Under the pieces are notes generated by a model. The model did not search any database and was not told the DNA's origin. It was given only the letters and a program-made list of their open reading frames with translations. Shown piece by piece: positions 10,424 to 18,420 of a stretch of DNA of 64,000 nucleotides. Every line of letters begins with the position of its first letter. Within the stretch, counting starts at the first letter, position 1. The translations under genes and the position numbers were made by a program. The stretch comes from Mesorhizobium sp. GTDB taxonomy: Bacteria > Pseudomonadota > Alphaproteobacteria > Rhizobiales > Rhizobiaceae. The DNA lies in assembly GCA_019635735.1 (NCBI GenBank), contig JAHBYX010000001.1:248001-312000 (forward strand), read 5' to 3'.

Positions 10424-10852
10424 CTAGGCCTCCGGCGGAAGCGAGATCGTACCGTCTTCGGCGATTGGAAAGTCCGGATTATGGGCAACCTCCCAGAGAT
10501 TGCCCTCAGGATCGGCGAAATAGCCGTACCAGCCGCCCCAGAAGGCCTTCTGCGCCGCCTTGACGATGCGCCCGCCCGCTGCCTGCGCTGCCGCCAGCAC
10601 CTTGCCGACTTCCTCGCGGGTTCGGGTATTGTAGGCGAGATAGACGCGCGGGATGCCGTCGCCGAACTTCAAGCCGCTGTCGGCCTCGGCGGCCGGCCGC
10701 CCGAAGAGCCCCAGGATCACCCCGCCCATCTGGAAGAAGGCCACGCCGTCGGTGATACCCTCGTGCCGCTTCAGCCCCATGGCCACGTAGAACGCCGCCA
10801 TACGGTCGAGGTCGTCGACCGCGATGGTGACGATCGAGATGCGGGGTTCCAC
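10424..10852 (-). CDS. VOC family (glyoxalase/bleomycin resistance fold) protein
   Basis: This 142-residue protein has two beta-alpha-beta-beta-beta modules: RISIVTIAVDDLDRMAAFYV at the N-terminus and WGGWYGYFADPEGNLWEVAHNP at the C-terminus, the latter being the usual metal-ligand region. The substrate is unknown. The start is taken as the GTG at 10852, whose first base is the last base of the upstream crotonase stop (TAGTG) with GAGGAG just before; another GTG at 10867 is possible. The overlap implies translational coupling with the crotonase gene. Confidence 0.85.
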   Translation of the reverse strand: MEPRISIVTIAVDDLDRMAAFYVAMGLKRHEGITDGVAFFQMGGVILGLFGRPAAEADSGLKFGDGIPRVYLAYNTRTREEVGKVLAAAQAAGGRIVKAAQKAFWGGWYGYFADPEGNLWEVAHNPDFPIAEDGTISLPPEA

Positions 10853-11676
10853 TACTCCTCGCCCCACACCGGCTTTCGCTTGCCGATGAAGGCGCCGATC
10901 CCCTCCTCCGCGTCGCGGGCGAGCAGATTGTCGACCATGACGCGGCCGGCATGGGCATAGGCATCCTCGAGCCCCATCTCGACCTGCTCGTAGAATGCCT
11001 TTTTGCCGAATCCGACCGCCTGCGGCGATTTCGCGGCAATGGTTTGCGCATATTTGCTCACGACCTGAGTCAGGTATTCCTCGGGCACGACGCGGTTGAC
11101 CAGGCCGAACTCGCGCGCGGTCGAGGCGTCGACCAACTCGCCGGTCAATAGCATCTCCATCGCGTGCTTGCGCTTCATGCCGCGTGCAAGTGCCACGCCG
11201 GGCGTCGTGCAGAACAGGCCCACATCGATGCCGTTAACGCCGAAGGTCGAGCGCTGCGAGGCAATCGCCAGATCGCAGGAGGCTACCAGTTGGCAGCCTG
11301 CCGCCGTGGCGATGCCGTCGACCTCGGCGATGATGGGCTTGGGATGGCGCACGATCGACTGCATCAGCGCCGAACAGGCGGCGAAGGTCTCCTCGAAGAA
11401 GGCCTCGCCTTTGTCCGGCGCGTTGCGGTGGGCGGTCATCTGCTTCAGGTCGTGGCCGGCGCAGAAGACCTTTCCGGGCACGGCGGCGATCACCACCACG
11501 CGCACGCCCTTGTCGTCGCGCGCCTCGTCCAGCGCCGCCTGCAAGGCGGCCATCATCTCGATGGACAGCGCGTTCGCCGGCCGGTTGGCGAGCGTCAGGC
11601 GCAGAACCTTGCCCTCGCGCGCCTTCCACACCAGGCCGTCCTGCTCCTCGCGCCTTATCGCCACTACCTCGGCCAT
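10852..11676 (-). CDS. Enoyl-CoA hydratase/isomerase family protein
   Basis: This 274-residue crotonase-fold protein has the oxyanion-hole region FCAGHDLKQM and the second signature IIAEVDGIATAAGCQLVASCD. The family hydrates or isomerises acyl-CoA esters; the exact substrate cannot be told. The ATG at 11676 has GGGAGG 8 bases upstream. The longer in-frame extension overlaps the divergent crotonase promoter and is unlikely. It is divergent from a second crotonase gene and overlaps the downstream VOC gene by one base. Confidence 0.88.
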   Translation of the reverse strand: MAEVVAIRREEQDGLVWKAREGKVLRLTLANRPANALSIEMMAALQAALDEARDDKGVRVVVIAAVPGKVFCAGHDLKQMTAHRNAPDKGEAFFEETFAACSALMQSIVRHPKPIIAEVDGIATAAGCQLVASCDLAIASQRSTFGVNGIDVGLFCTTPGVALARGMKRKHAMEMLLTGELVDASTAREFGLVNRVVPEEYLTQVVSKYAQTIAAKSPQAVGFGKKAFYEQVEMGLEDAYAHAGRVMVDNLLARDAEEGIGAFIGKRKPVWGEE

Positions 11677-11791
11677 GACCGCCTCCCTGAGAAATGCGCA
11701 GGGAGAAATAGCACGACCCGGCTTGATGGCCAGAGTGGAATTGGTGTCTCTTACGTTTACGCAAACGGAAGACCGCATCGGGAGGAGCGAT

Positions 11792-12655
11792 TTGTCCAGG
11801 GTTCTCTACGAGAAGGATGGCCGCATCGGCCGCATCACGCTGAACCGTCCCGAGGCGATGAATGCCATCGACGACCTGTTGCCGGTCGAGCTCGCCGACT
11901 GCGTGGCGCGCGCCAATGGCGATGCGGGCGTGCATGTCATCGTCCTGTCGGGCGCCGGCCGCGCCTTCTGCTCCGGCTACGACCTTGCCTACTACGCACA
12001 GGCGAGCGGCGGGGCCGGCCACGCGGCGACCCAGGACATGCCGTGGGACCCGATGACGGACTATGCCTTCATGATGCGAAACACCGAGCTGTTCATGTCG
12101 CTTTGGCGCTCCTATCGGCCGGTGATCGCCAAGGTGCACGGCTTCGCGGTGGCGGGCGGCTCGGACATCGCGCTCTGCTCGGACATGATCCTCATGGCCG
12201 ACGACGCCGAGATCGGCTACATGCCGGTGCGCGTCTGGGGCTGCCCGACGACGGCCATGTGGGTCTATCGGCTCGGACCCGAGCGCGCCAAGCGGATGCT
12301 GTTCACCGGCGACCGGATCAAGGGGCCTGAAGCCGAGCGGATCGGGCTGGTGCTCAAATCCGTGCCGGCAGAGGAACTCGACGCCGAGGTCGAGCGGCTC
12401 GCCGAGCGCATGGCCACCGTCCCGGTCAACCAGCTGATGATGCAGAAGCTGGTGGTCAACCAGGCGATCGAGGCGATGGGGCTGAAGCAGACGCAGATGT
12501 TCGCGACGATCTTCGACGGCATCACGCGCCACTCGCCCGAAGGCATCAACTTCAAGCACCGGGCGGAAGAGGTCGGCTGGAAACAGGCCGTGCGCGAGCG
12601 CGACCTCGGCACGTTCGACTGGACCGCCAACCGCCCGATCAACCACACGAAATAG
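11792..12655 (+). CDS. Enoyl-CoA hydratase/isomerase family protein (crotonase), TTG start
   Basis: This is a 287-residue crotonase-fold protein. The signatures are GAGRAFCSGYDLAYYA and VIAKVHGFAVAGGSDIALCSDM. A long insert between them and a C-terminal helix (NRPINHTK end) distinguish it from the divergent neighbour. No ATG fits; the TTG at 11792 (LSRVLYEKDGRIG) is preceded by GGGAGGAG at ideal spacing, so it is chosen. It lies 11 bases from the hotdog thioesterase gene, suggesting an acyl-CoA-processing pair. Confidence 0.88.
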   Translation: MSRVLYEKDGRIGRITLNRPEAMNAIDDLLPVELADCVARANGDAGVHVIVLSGAGRAFCSGYDLAYYAQASGGAGHAATQDMPWDPMTDYAFMMRNTELFMSLWRSYRPVIAKVHGFAVAGGSDIALCSDMILMADDAEIGYMPVRVWGCPTTAMWVYRLGPERAKRMLFTGDRIKGPEAERIGLVLKSVPAEELDAEVERLAERMATVPVNQLMMQKLVVNQAIEAMGLKQTQMFATIFDGITRHSPEGINFKHRAEEVGWKQAVRERDLGTFDWTANRPINHTK

Positions 12656-12666
12656 ACGGACGATCC

Positions 12667-13110
12667 ATGCCCACCCATTCCGCCCTCACGCCGGTGATGA
12701 CCGCCGACGAGATCAACGCCTATCTGAAAATCGTCTATCCGCAGCTCAACGACCAGTATTCGGACTATCTCGCCATCGACGTGAAGCCCGGCGAGTGCAC
12801 GGTCCGCCTCAATGCCAACGAGCGGCACCTGCGCCCGGGCAACACCGTGTCGGGACCGTGCCTGTTCACGCTGGCCGACATCGGCGGTTATGTCTGCGTC
12901 TTGAGCCATCTCGGCCGCGAAGCGCTTGCCGTCACGACCAGCCTCACCATCAACTTCATGCGCAAGGCCGGTCCCGGGTCGGTCGACGGGCATTGCCGCA
13001 TCCTCAAGCTCGGCAAGAGCCTGATGGTGTTCGACATCGACATCGTCGCCGACGGCGCGACGGTGGCGCATGCGACGGGGACATATGCGATACCGCCGAA
13101 GAAGCGCTGA
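12667..13110 (+). CDS. PaaI-family hotdog thioesterase
   Basis: This 147-residue single hotdog-fold protein has the PaaI-type core HLRPGNTVSGPCLFTLADIGG followed by TTSLTINFMRKAGPGSV. Such enzymes hydrolyse acyl- or phenylacetyl-CoA thioesters. It follows the crotonase by 11 bases and is probably co-transcribed. It ends 5 bases before the convergent sigma factor gene, leaving no room for a terminator between them. Confidence 0.9.
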   Translation: MPTHSALTPVMTADEINAYLKIVYPQLNDQYSDYLAIDVKPGECTVRLNANERHLRPGNTVSGPCLFTLADIGGYVCVLSHLGREALAVTTSLTINFMRKAGPGSVDGHCRILKLGKSLMVFDIDIVADGATVAHATGTYAIPPKKR

Positions 13111-13115
13111 CGCCT

Positions 13116-14003
13116 TCAGTCCTGCAGCACCTCTACGTCCAAAGCCGCCAGTTGGTCCCTGTCCGCAATTGCGTCGATACCGGCGATCCGACCACCCTCG
13201 ATGTTGAGCCGTAGTACGAGCAGAAGCCGCCCGCCGGGGACGACCGCGACATCGACCATTCCGTCGACCAGGGCGGGGCGCGCAGCTTGTGCGCGTCCAT
13301 TGAAGACCTCCGCGACCGCCGGCGCGCCACGGACCTCGGCCCGGCCACCCAGCCTGATCGCGGCATCGTCGCCGCGCAGAACCGCGTCGGGAGCAAGCAG
13401 GGACAACAGCGCCGAAAAATCGCCCCCGCGCGAGGCTGCGACAAACGCCTCTACGATCTCGCGGCGGCGCGTGCGGTCGATTTCACCGTCCGGATTCCGA
13501 CCCTGGACACGACGGCGCGCACGACTGGCCAGCTGCCTCGTGGCCTCGAGCGAACGCCCGATCACGGGCGCGATATCCTCGAACGGGACTGCAAACATGT
13601 CATGGAGAACAAAGGCGACCCGTTCCGCGGGAGAGAGCGTCTCCAGAACGGCAAACATCGCGAGCCCGACGGAATCCGCCATGGCAATTTCATCTTCCGG
13701 CGTGACAGACGGGTCGGCGAGGGAATGGTCGATCTCGACTGCTTCTCCCGTCAGGATCTCGAGCGATGCCTCGCGGCGCGACTTGCGGCTCCGCAACATA
13801 TCGAGGCAGATCCGCCCGACCACGGTGGTGAGCCAACCGCCTATGTTACCGATCGTATCCGCATCGGCGCGGTCGAGCCGCAGCCAGGCTTCCTGGACGG
13901 CATCCTCCGCCTCGCTCCGCGAGCCGAGCATTCGATAGGCCACCGATTCGAGGCGCGGCCGATTGGCGGCGAACTGTGCCGTCAAAATATTCTTCGCCGA
14001 CAT
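13116..14003 (-). CDS. ECF41-type RNA polymerase sigma factor with SnoaL-like C-terminal domain
   Basis: This 295-residue sigma factor has region 2 (residues ~10-75, YRMLGSRSEAEDAVQEAWLRL), region 4 (~110-165, LSPAERVAFVLHDMFAVPFEDIA) and a ~125-residue NTF2/SnoaL-like extension, the ECF41 architecture in which the extension replaces an anti-sigma factor. The WLPEPL linker motif usual for ECF41 is not obvious, so this may be a variant. The neighbour is a carboxymuconolactone decarboxylase-like gene, the classical ECF41 partner. The ATG at 14003 is preferred over the GTG at 14009 because AGGAGG is 9 bases upstream. An ECF41-type promoter lies just upstream, implying autoregulation. Confidence 0.92.
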   Translation of the reverse strand: MSAKNILTAQFAANRPRLESVAYRMLGSRSEAEDAVQEAWLRLDRADADTIGNIGGWLTTVVGRICLDMLRSRKSRREASLEILTGEAVEIDHSLADPSVTPEDEIAMADSVGLAMFAVLETLSPAERVAFVLHDMFAVPFEDIAPVIGRSLEATRQLASRARRRVQGRNPDGEIDRTRRREIVEAFVAASRGGDFSALLSLLAPDAVLRGDDAAIRLGGRAEVRGAPAVAEVFNGRAQAARPALVDGMVDVAVVPGGRLLLVLRLNIEGGRIAGIDAIADRDQLAALDVEVLQD

Positions 14004-14030
14004 GGTCACGTTCCTCCTTTTCGTTCCGTC
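14004..14030 (+). promoter_or_regulatory. Putative ECF41-type promoter toward the AhpD-like gene
   Basis: GGTCACG (14004-14010), 16 bases, then CGTC (14027-14030) matches the ECF41 consensus TGTCACA-N16-CGTC at 5 of 7 positions in the -35 element, with exact spacing and -10. It reads rightward to the AhpD-like gene about 115 bases away and overlaps the sigma factor's ribosome-binding region on the other strand. Confidence 0.5.
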
Positions 14031-14038
14031 ATGGTGAT

Positions 14039-14065
14039 GACGAACGGATCGCAGCCGATGTGACA
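14039..14065 (-). promoter_or_regulatory. Putative ECF41 promoter of the sigma factor gene (perfect consensus)
   Basis: On the minus strand TGTCACA (14065-14059), exactly 16 bases, then CGTC (14042-14039) is a perfect copy of the published ECF41 promoter TGTCACA-N16-CGTC. The -10 lies 36 bases before the sigma start codon, so the gene probably drives itself. The two opposing -10 elements form the palindrome CGTCAT-GGTG-ATGACG at 14027-14042. Confidence 0.75.
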
Positions 14066-14146
14066 GATGCGCTGCAGACGCCCGATGTCGAGAAACCTGG
14101 CGGCAATGTCGCCCGGACCAGTCGAAACGAAAAGAGGAACACGATC

Positions 14147-14605
14147 ATGCAAGCTCGAATGAAACACCCCGTCTTCGTTCTTCCCGATGCCATGAAGGCC
14201 CTGCACGCTCTGGACAAGGCGACGTCGGTCGACGGACTTCCCGATGTCACGCGCAAGCTCGTCCATCTGCGCGCGAGCCAGATTAACGGATGCAGCGTGT
14301 GCGTGGACATGCACGCACGCGAACTGCAGCAGGCCGGACAGGACTACAAGCGTATTTTCGCTGTGGCTGCATGGCGCGATACGCCCTATTTCAGCGAGGC
14401 CGAGCGGGCGGCGCTCGCGCTGACCGAGGAGATGACGCGAATCGCCGATCGGCCGGAGGCGGTTTCGGATACTGTCTGGGCCGAGGCGTCCGCCCACTAC
14501 GACGAAGCCGCGCTAGCGGCTCTCATCCTGCAGATAGCGCAGATCAATGTCTGGAACCGCCTCAACGCGGCGGTGAAGCAGGTCGCCGGGCAGAAGTGGA
14601 ACTGA
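14147..14605 (+). CDS. Carboxymuconolactone decarboxylase/AhpD-like protein
   Basis: This 152-residue all-helical AhpD-like protein has the redox motif INGCSVCVDMHARE, with Cys49, Cys52 and His56 as the usual peroxidase-like CxxC...H set. This subfamily accompanies ECF41 sigma factors and is thought to reduce peroxides or to be an oxidoreductase, although substrates are unknown. GAGGAA lies about 9 bases before the ATG at 14147. It is divergent from the sigma factor gene and preceded by a probable ECF41-dependent promoter, so it is a likely regulon member. Confidence 0.92.
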   Translation: MQARMKHPVFVLPDAMKALHALDKATSVDGLPDVTRKLVHLRASQINGCSVCVDMHARELQQAGQDYKRIFAVAAWRDTPYFSEAERAALALTEEMTRIADRPEAVSDTVWAEASAHYDEAALAALILQIAQINVWNRLNAAVKQVAGQKWN

Positions 14606-14627
14606 AAACGCCGCTGGGAAAGTTTGG

Positions 14628-14641
14628 GGTATTATAATACC
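14628..14641. promoter_or_regulatory. Perfect 14-bp AT-centred palindrome, possible operator
   Basis: GGTATTATAATACC reads the same on both strands. It lies 23 bases after the AhpD-like stop codon and about 60 bases upstream of the rplM -35 element. A dimeric regulator could bind it; no known operator is matched. Confidence 0.35.
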
Positions 14642-14699
14642 TCAATTCTAACTCATTGGTTTTGCATATCTTCTTATCAGGAAGGCGCCGATTCTGGTA

Positions 14700-14728
14700 T
14701 TGACGGCAGCGGCGACCTCACCTATAAG
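14700..14728 (+). promoter_or_regulatory. Sigma-70 promoter of rplM-rpsI
   Basis: TTGACG (14700-14705), 17 bases, then TATAAG (14723-14728) is a near-consensus housekeeping promoter. It predicts transcription from about 14735, giving a leader of about 113 bases before rplM. Confidence 0.75.
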
Positions 14729-14734
14729 CCCATC

Positions 14735-14847
14735 CGGAACAGCGGCCTTCGGGCCGCCGTTTCATTGTTGGCGCCTCGCGCGCCAACGCAAGCAACAAGA
14801 AACGCCCCACCCGGCTCGCCGGCGGGGTCCCAACGAAGGCAATATCC
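14735..14847 (+). promoter_or_regulatory. Structured 5' leader of rplM-rpsI
   Basis: The predicted leader holds GCGGCC-TTCG-GGCCGC (14742-14757) and TTGGCGC-CTCGC-GCGCCAA (14768-14786) as tandem hairpins, then a GC-rich region with CCCC/GGGG complementarity before the start codon. Ribosomal-protein leaders often bind the encoded protein for feedback. Here the hairpins are visible and the autoregulation is inferred. Confidence 0.4.
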
Positions 14848-15309
14848 ATGTCCACATTCTCGCAGAAGCCTGCGGATGTGACGAAGAAGTGGGTGCTCAT
14901 CGACGCCGAAGGTCTCGTCGTCGGTCGTCTCGCCTCCATCGTCGCCAACATCCTGCGCGGCAAGAACAAGCCGACCTTCACCCCCCATGTCGACGACGGC
15001 GACAACGTCATCATCGTCAACGCCTCCAAGGTGGCGCTGACCGGCAAGAAATACACCGACAAGATGTATTACTGGCACACCGGCCATCCGGGCGGCATCA
15101 AGGAGCGCACCGCGCGCGACCTGCTCGAGGGCCGTTTCCCGGAGCGCGTCGTCGAGAAGGCGGTCGAGCGCATGATCCCGCGCGGACCTCTCGGCCGTCG
15201 CCAGATGAAGAACCTCAAGGTCTATGCCGGTGCCGAGCACCCGCATGAGGCCCAGCAGCCGGTCGTCCTCGACGTCGCGGCGATGAACCGCAAGAACAAG
15301 AGGGCCTAA
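14848..15309 (+). CDS. rplM: 50S ribosomal protein L13 (uL13)
   Basis: This 153-residue protein is uL13, an early-assembly component of the large subunit. [18 protein letters not shown] and the late signature [20 protein letters not shown] are diagnostic. It is the first gene of the two-gene rplM-rpsI operon, with 2 bases between them, its own near-consensus promoter and a structured leader. Confidence 0.98.
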   Translation: MSTFSQKPADVTKKWVLIDAEGLVVGRLASIVANILRGKNKPTFTPHVDDGDNVIIVNASKVALTGKKYTDKMYYWHTGHPGGIKERTARDLLEGRFPERVVEKAVERMIPRGPLGRRQMKNLKVYAGAEHPHEAQQPVVLDVAAMNRKNKRA

Positions 15310-15311
15310 CG

Positions 15312-15788
15312 ATGGCTGATCTCAGCTCTCTCTCCCAGCTCGGCACGGTTTCGGCCGCCGCCCAGCCCGCAGCTCCTGTCCACGTGCAGAAGCTCGACAA
15401 GCAGGGCCGCGCCTATGCGACCGGCAAGCGCAAGGACGCGATCGCCCGCGTCTGGGTCAAGCCGGGTTCCGGCAAGATCGTCGTCAACGACAAGGAATAC
15501 AACGCCTATTTCGCGCGCCCGGTGCTCCAGATGATCCTGCAGCAGCCCATCGTCGCAGCCAACCGCAACGGCCAGTACGACATCATCGCCACCGTCCAGG
15601 GCGGCGGTCTGTCCGGCCAGGCGGGTGCCGTGCGTCACGGCATCTCAAAGGCGCTGACCTACTACGAGCCGGGCCTGCGCGCCGTGCTCAAGAAGGGCGG
15701 TTTCCTCACCCGCGACTCCCGCACGGTGGAGCGCAAGAAATACGGCAAGGCCAAGGCCCGTCGTTCGTTCCAGTTCTCGAAGCGCTGA
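15312..15788 (+). CDS. rpsI: 30S ribosomal protein S9 (uS9)
   Basis: This 158-residue protein is uS9. The N-terminal ~30 residues are an alanine-rich alphaproteobacterial extension; the conserved core starts at [20 protein letters not shown]. The C-terminal tail [17 protein letters not shown] reaches the P-site tRNA in the ribosome. It follows rplM by 2 bases and is followed by an intrinsic terminator. Confidence 0.98.
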   Translation: MADLSSLSQLGTVSAAAQPAAPVHVQKLDKQGRAYATGKRKDAIARVWVKPGSGKIVVNDKEYNAYFARPVLQMILQQPIVAANRNGQYDIIATVQGGGLSGQAGAVRHGISKALTYYEPGLRAVLKKGGFLTRDSRTVERKKYGKAKARRSFQFSKR

Positions 15789-15810
15789 TACGCTCCGAAA
15801 TCGCATATGG

Positions 15811-15837
15811 AAAAGGCCGCCTCCGGGCGGCCTTTTT
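15811..15837 (+). terminator. Rho-independent terminator of rplM-rpsI
   Basis: AAAA-GGCCGCC-TCCG-GGCGGCC-TTTTT: a 7-bp GC stem with a tetraloop followed by five T residues, 26 bases after the rpsI stop. The A-run on the other side could let it also stop minus-strand transcription. Confidence 0.9.
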
Positions 15838-15858
15838 GGTTGTCGGCGGCGACAGCGA

Positions 15859-17106
15859 TTATCCGGTGGAGCGCGAGAGGGCGAGGCCGCCGGCGGCCCC
15901 GCGAGAGCTTCCCGCGAAGAGCCGCTCGGCCCGGCGCCGGAACCAGTCGCGCCCCGGCCGTTCGATCAGCCTGTAGGTGACGGCGCTGACGGCGACTGTC
16001 AGCGCGACGATGGCGAGGATCAGGAGGTCCCCCGCAAAGTTGCTGCCGAGATCGACGCCCTGCCCGCCATGCCCCATCTGCGTCACCGTGTGAGTGCCCG
16101 TCAGCTTGTCCGTGAGGCGCGCCACGTTGACGACACGCATGAGCAGGAACATGTGGACCATGTAGATCGAGAAGGAGATGGCGCCCACCGCCACCAGCGG
16201 CTTCGCCCGCAGGAACGTGCTGACCAGGCCCTTCTCAGCGGCAAAGACCAGCACGACGACGGCGAACACGAAGGGGGCGGCGAAAGCGGCGACCGTGCCA
16301 TAGGCATAGGTCATAAAGGCAAGCGCACCGGCTACCGTCCCCAGTTCGACCGCCGTCGAAGCGGCAATCGAACCTCTCGCCGCGGCGGGCAATCCGCGCC
16401 TGGCAGTCGCTGCCATCATGATCTGGTACGCCAAGACGCCGATGCAAAGGCCGTAGATCGCGCGGAAATGGCCGAAGTCATAGGTCGATTCCATGCCCTT
16501 CGGTGCGAGTGCCCAGAGCACGAATAGGGAAAGGACCGCGCCCGCCACGGCGGCGAGACCAAGGAGCCGGCCAAGAAACAGCGCGGCGACGCCGAAGACG
16601 ATGTAGGCGACCAGTTCCGCCGCAATGCTCCAGGCGGGCGTATTCCAGGTGAGCTGGTCATGCGTTCCCACCTGGACGAGGAACATGTTGGTGAAGATGG
16701 CGCTGAAGTCGTTCGTGCCGGTGAAGGCTTCATCTCCTGGCGCGCCGAGGCCAGGCACGAACGCCTTGCCGGCTTCCATGGCGATGAAGAGCGCCAGCAT
16801 GACGAGATGGAGCGGCAGCACGCGGCCAATGCGCAGCATCATGAAGCGCCCGAGATCCGCCCCGCCCGCGATGCGCCCGGCGTAGGCGTGAGCGATCACG
16901 AAGCCGGACAGGACGAAGAAGAAATCGACGAACATCTCGCCGGCCCGCACCAGCGCCGCGTCGCGGACATGGCTCGCCACCTGCGCATGGAACAGGATGA
17001 TGAAGACGGCGGCGAGCCCGCGCCAGCTGTCGAGCGCCTCGAAGCGAAGCGTCCCGTCGCTGCTCCCCGGCGTGACACTACCTGTCGCAGTCGGTCTCCT
17101 CGTCAT
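15859..17106 (-). CDS. Acyltransferase 3 family membrane protein
   Basis: This 415-residue integral membrane protein is of the acyltransferase_3 (OafA/NodX-like) family. The signatures are LDSWRGLAAVFIILFHA, where the His is the family active-site candidate, and FFVLSGFVIAHAYAGRI. About ten hydrophobic segments follow, and it ends RLIERPGRDWFRRRA. Members O-acetylate or O-succinylate polysaccharides and lipids at the inner membrane. The ATG at 17106 follows GGGAGCGAGG. It lies in the same direction as, and 132 bases downstream of, the glycerophosphodiesterase gene. Its link to the exopolysaccharide locus 5 kb away is only a possibility. Confidence 0.9.
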   Translation of the reverse strand: MTRRPTATGSVTPGSSDGTLRFEALDSWRGLAAVFIILFHAQVASHVRDAALVRAGEMFVDFFFVLSGFVIAHAYAGRIAGGADLGRFMMLRIGRVLPLHLVMLALFIAMEAGKAFVPGLGAPGDEAFTGTNDFSAIFTNMFLVQVGTHDQLTWNTPAWSIAAELVAYIVFGVAALFLGRLLGLAAVAGAVLSLFVLWALAPKGMESTYDFGHFRAIYGLCIGVLAYQIMMAATARRGLPAAARGSIAASTAVELGTVAGALAFMTYAYGTVAAFAAPFVFAVVVLVFAAEKGLVSTFLRAKPLVAVGAISFSIYMVHMFLLMRVVNVARLTDKLTGTHTVTQMGHGGQGVDLGSNFAGDLLILAIVALTVAVSAVTYRLIERPGRDWFRRRAERLFAGSSRGAAGGLALSRSTG

Positions 17107-17238
17107 CGCCTGCCTCGCTCCCTTGGCTCGACCTGTCGCAATTGGGCACAGGTCCCCGGGATTTCCCGGTCCGTACCCAGATCGTCGCAAGTCGCGGGCC
17201 AATCGCGAGAGTGATGGAACGAGCCGCCCGATGGGAGT

Positions 17239-18276
17239 CTACTCGGCCGCGGCCGCCTGCTCGGCGCCGGCGGCGTAGGGTCGGCGATATCCCTTCGCAT
17301 CGAGCCAGCGGATCGCCTCGCCGGGCTCGTCGGTCTGGATGATGGTCGCTCCCCGGTCGACCCAGAAACCGAACGCCTCGGCGGGCAGACCGGCGTCGAC
17401 AGCGAGTTGGTTGCCGCGGCCGCCCGACAGCATGCCGGCGCTTTTGTTGACGATGGCGTAGGTGTTGACCCACAGGTGCCAGTCGCCGCGCGCAGCCACC
17501 GCCCTCGCTTTCGCACCGAAGAGCGGCCCGCCGTCGCGCGTCATCGGTTCGCCGCCGGCATGCCAGGCGATCAGTTCGACCGCGTTCGCCGCCACCGCGC
17601 GGGCGACCGTCTCCAGCAGCGCCGCATCGCGCACCGCATCGTCGGCTACGATGGGCATGAAGGTAACGCCGCGCGGCATGCGGCCGATCAGCCGGTTCGC
17701 CTCGGCGATGCGGGCATCGTTCCAGAGGTTCAGCTTGACCACGATCTGGTCCGACATGCCGAGACCTTCGGCAAGTTCGGCCATGCCGATCAGGTCCTCC
17801 GGCGCCAGCTTGTTGTCGATATTGACCATGATCCGCCCGCGCGCAGCCTCGAGCATCTCGGCCAGCGTCGGCACTGTCTCCGCCGTCACCTCGCCCGTCG
17901 CCTCGACCTTGAGGCGGCACTCCTGCAGCTCCGGGAGAGAGAACCGCACCACCTCGCCCTTGCAGTCGGTCGTGCGGTCGAGCCAGGTGTCGTGCATGAC
18001 GACATAGACGCCGTCTGCCGACTTCTGCACGTCGATCTCGACCATCTCCGCGCCGGACGAAATGGCATCGGCGAGCGCTGCCGGCGAGTTCTCGGGAAAG
18101 CGCGACTTGCGCGACTGCAGGCCGCCGGCGCGGTGAGCCACCACCATCACGTGATCGCGCCACTGATTGGCGTTGAGCAGACGCTCGCGAATCTCGGCGA
18201 CCCGGCCTTCAGCCGCCACGGCCGGGGACCATGCCGCAAGCGCCGACATCAGCAGCGCGCAGGGGGTGTATCGCAT
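17239..18276 (-). CDS. Glycerophosphodiester phosphodiesterase family protein, exported
   Basis: This 345-residue protein has a signal peptide (MRYTPCALLMSALAAWSPAVAA) and a GDPD TIM barrel. VAHRAGG supplies His and Arg, PENS plus MVEIDVQKSADGVYVVMHD supply the metal-binding Glu and Asp and the second His. The usual HRG is HRAGG here. It should hydrolyse glycerophosphodiesters in the periplasm. The ATG at 18276 was chosen for the signal peptide; the longer upstream reading frame runs antisense through the agmatinase gene and is a shadow. Confidence 0.9.
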   Translation of the reverse strand: MRYTPCALLMSALAAWSPAVAAEGRVAEIRERLLNANQWRDHVMVVAHRAGGLQSRKSRFPENSPAALADAISSGAEMVEIDVQKSADGVYVVMHDTWLDRTTDCKGEVVRFSLPELQECRLKVEATGEVTAETVPTLAEMLEAARGRIMVNIDNKLAPEDLIGMAELAEGLGMSDQIVVKLNLWNDARIAEANRLIGRMPRGVTFMPIVADDAVRDAALLETVARAVAANAVELIAWHAGGEPMTRDGGPLFGAKARAVAARGDWHLWVNTYAIVNKSAGMLSGGRGNQLAVDAGLPAEAFGFWVDRGATIIQTDEPGEAIRWLDAKGYRRPYAAGAEQAAAAE

Positions 18277-18420
18277 GCGTTCGAATCCCTTCGAAGCAGA
18301 TCCTGTGGCGCGGGTAGCCCGCCGCGATGACAAGCGCGTGAAGCGAAGATGACGCTTTTTCCTGTTGCGATACCGTCGCGGACAGGGGATAGGTTCCGCC
18401 GCGAGAGGGGAAGGACGCCC

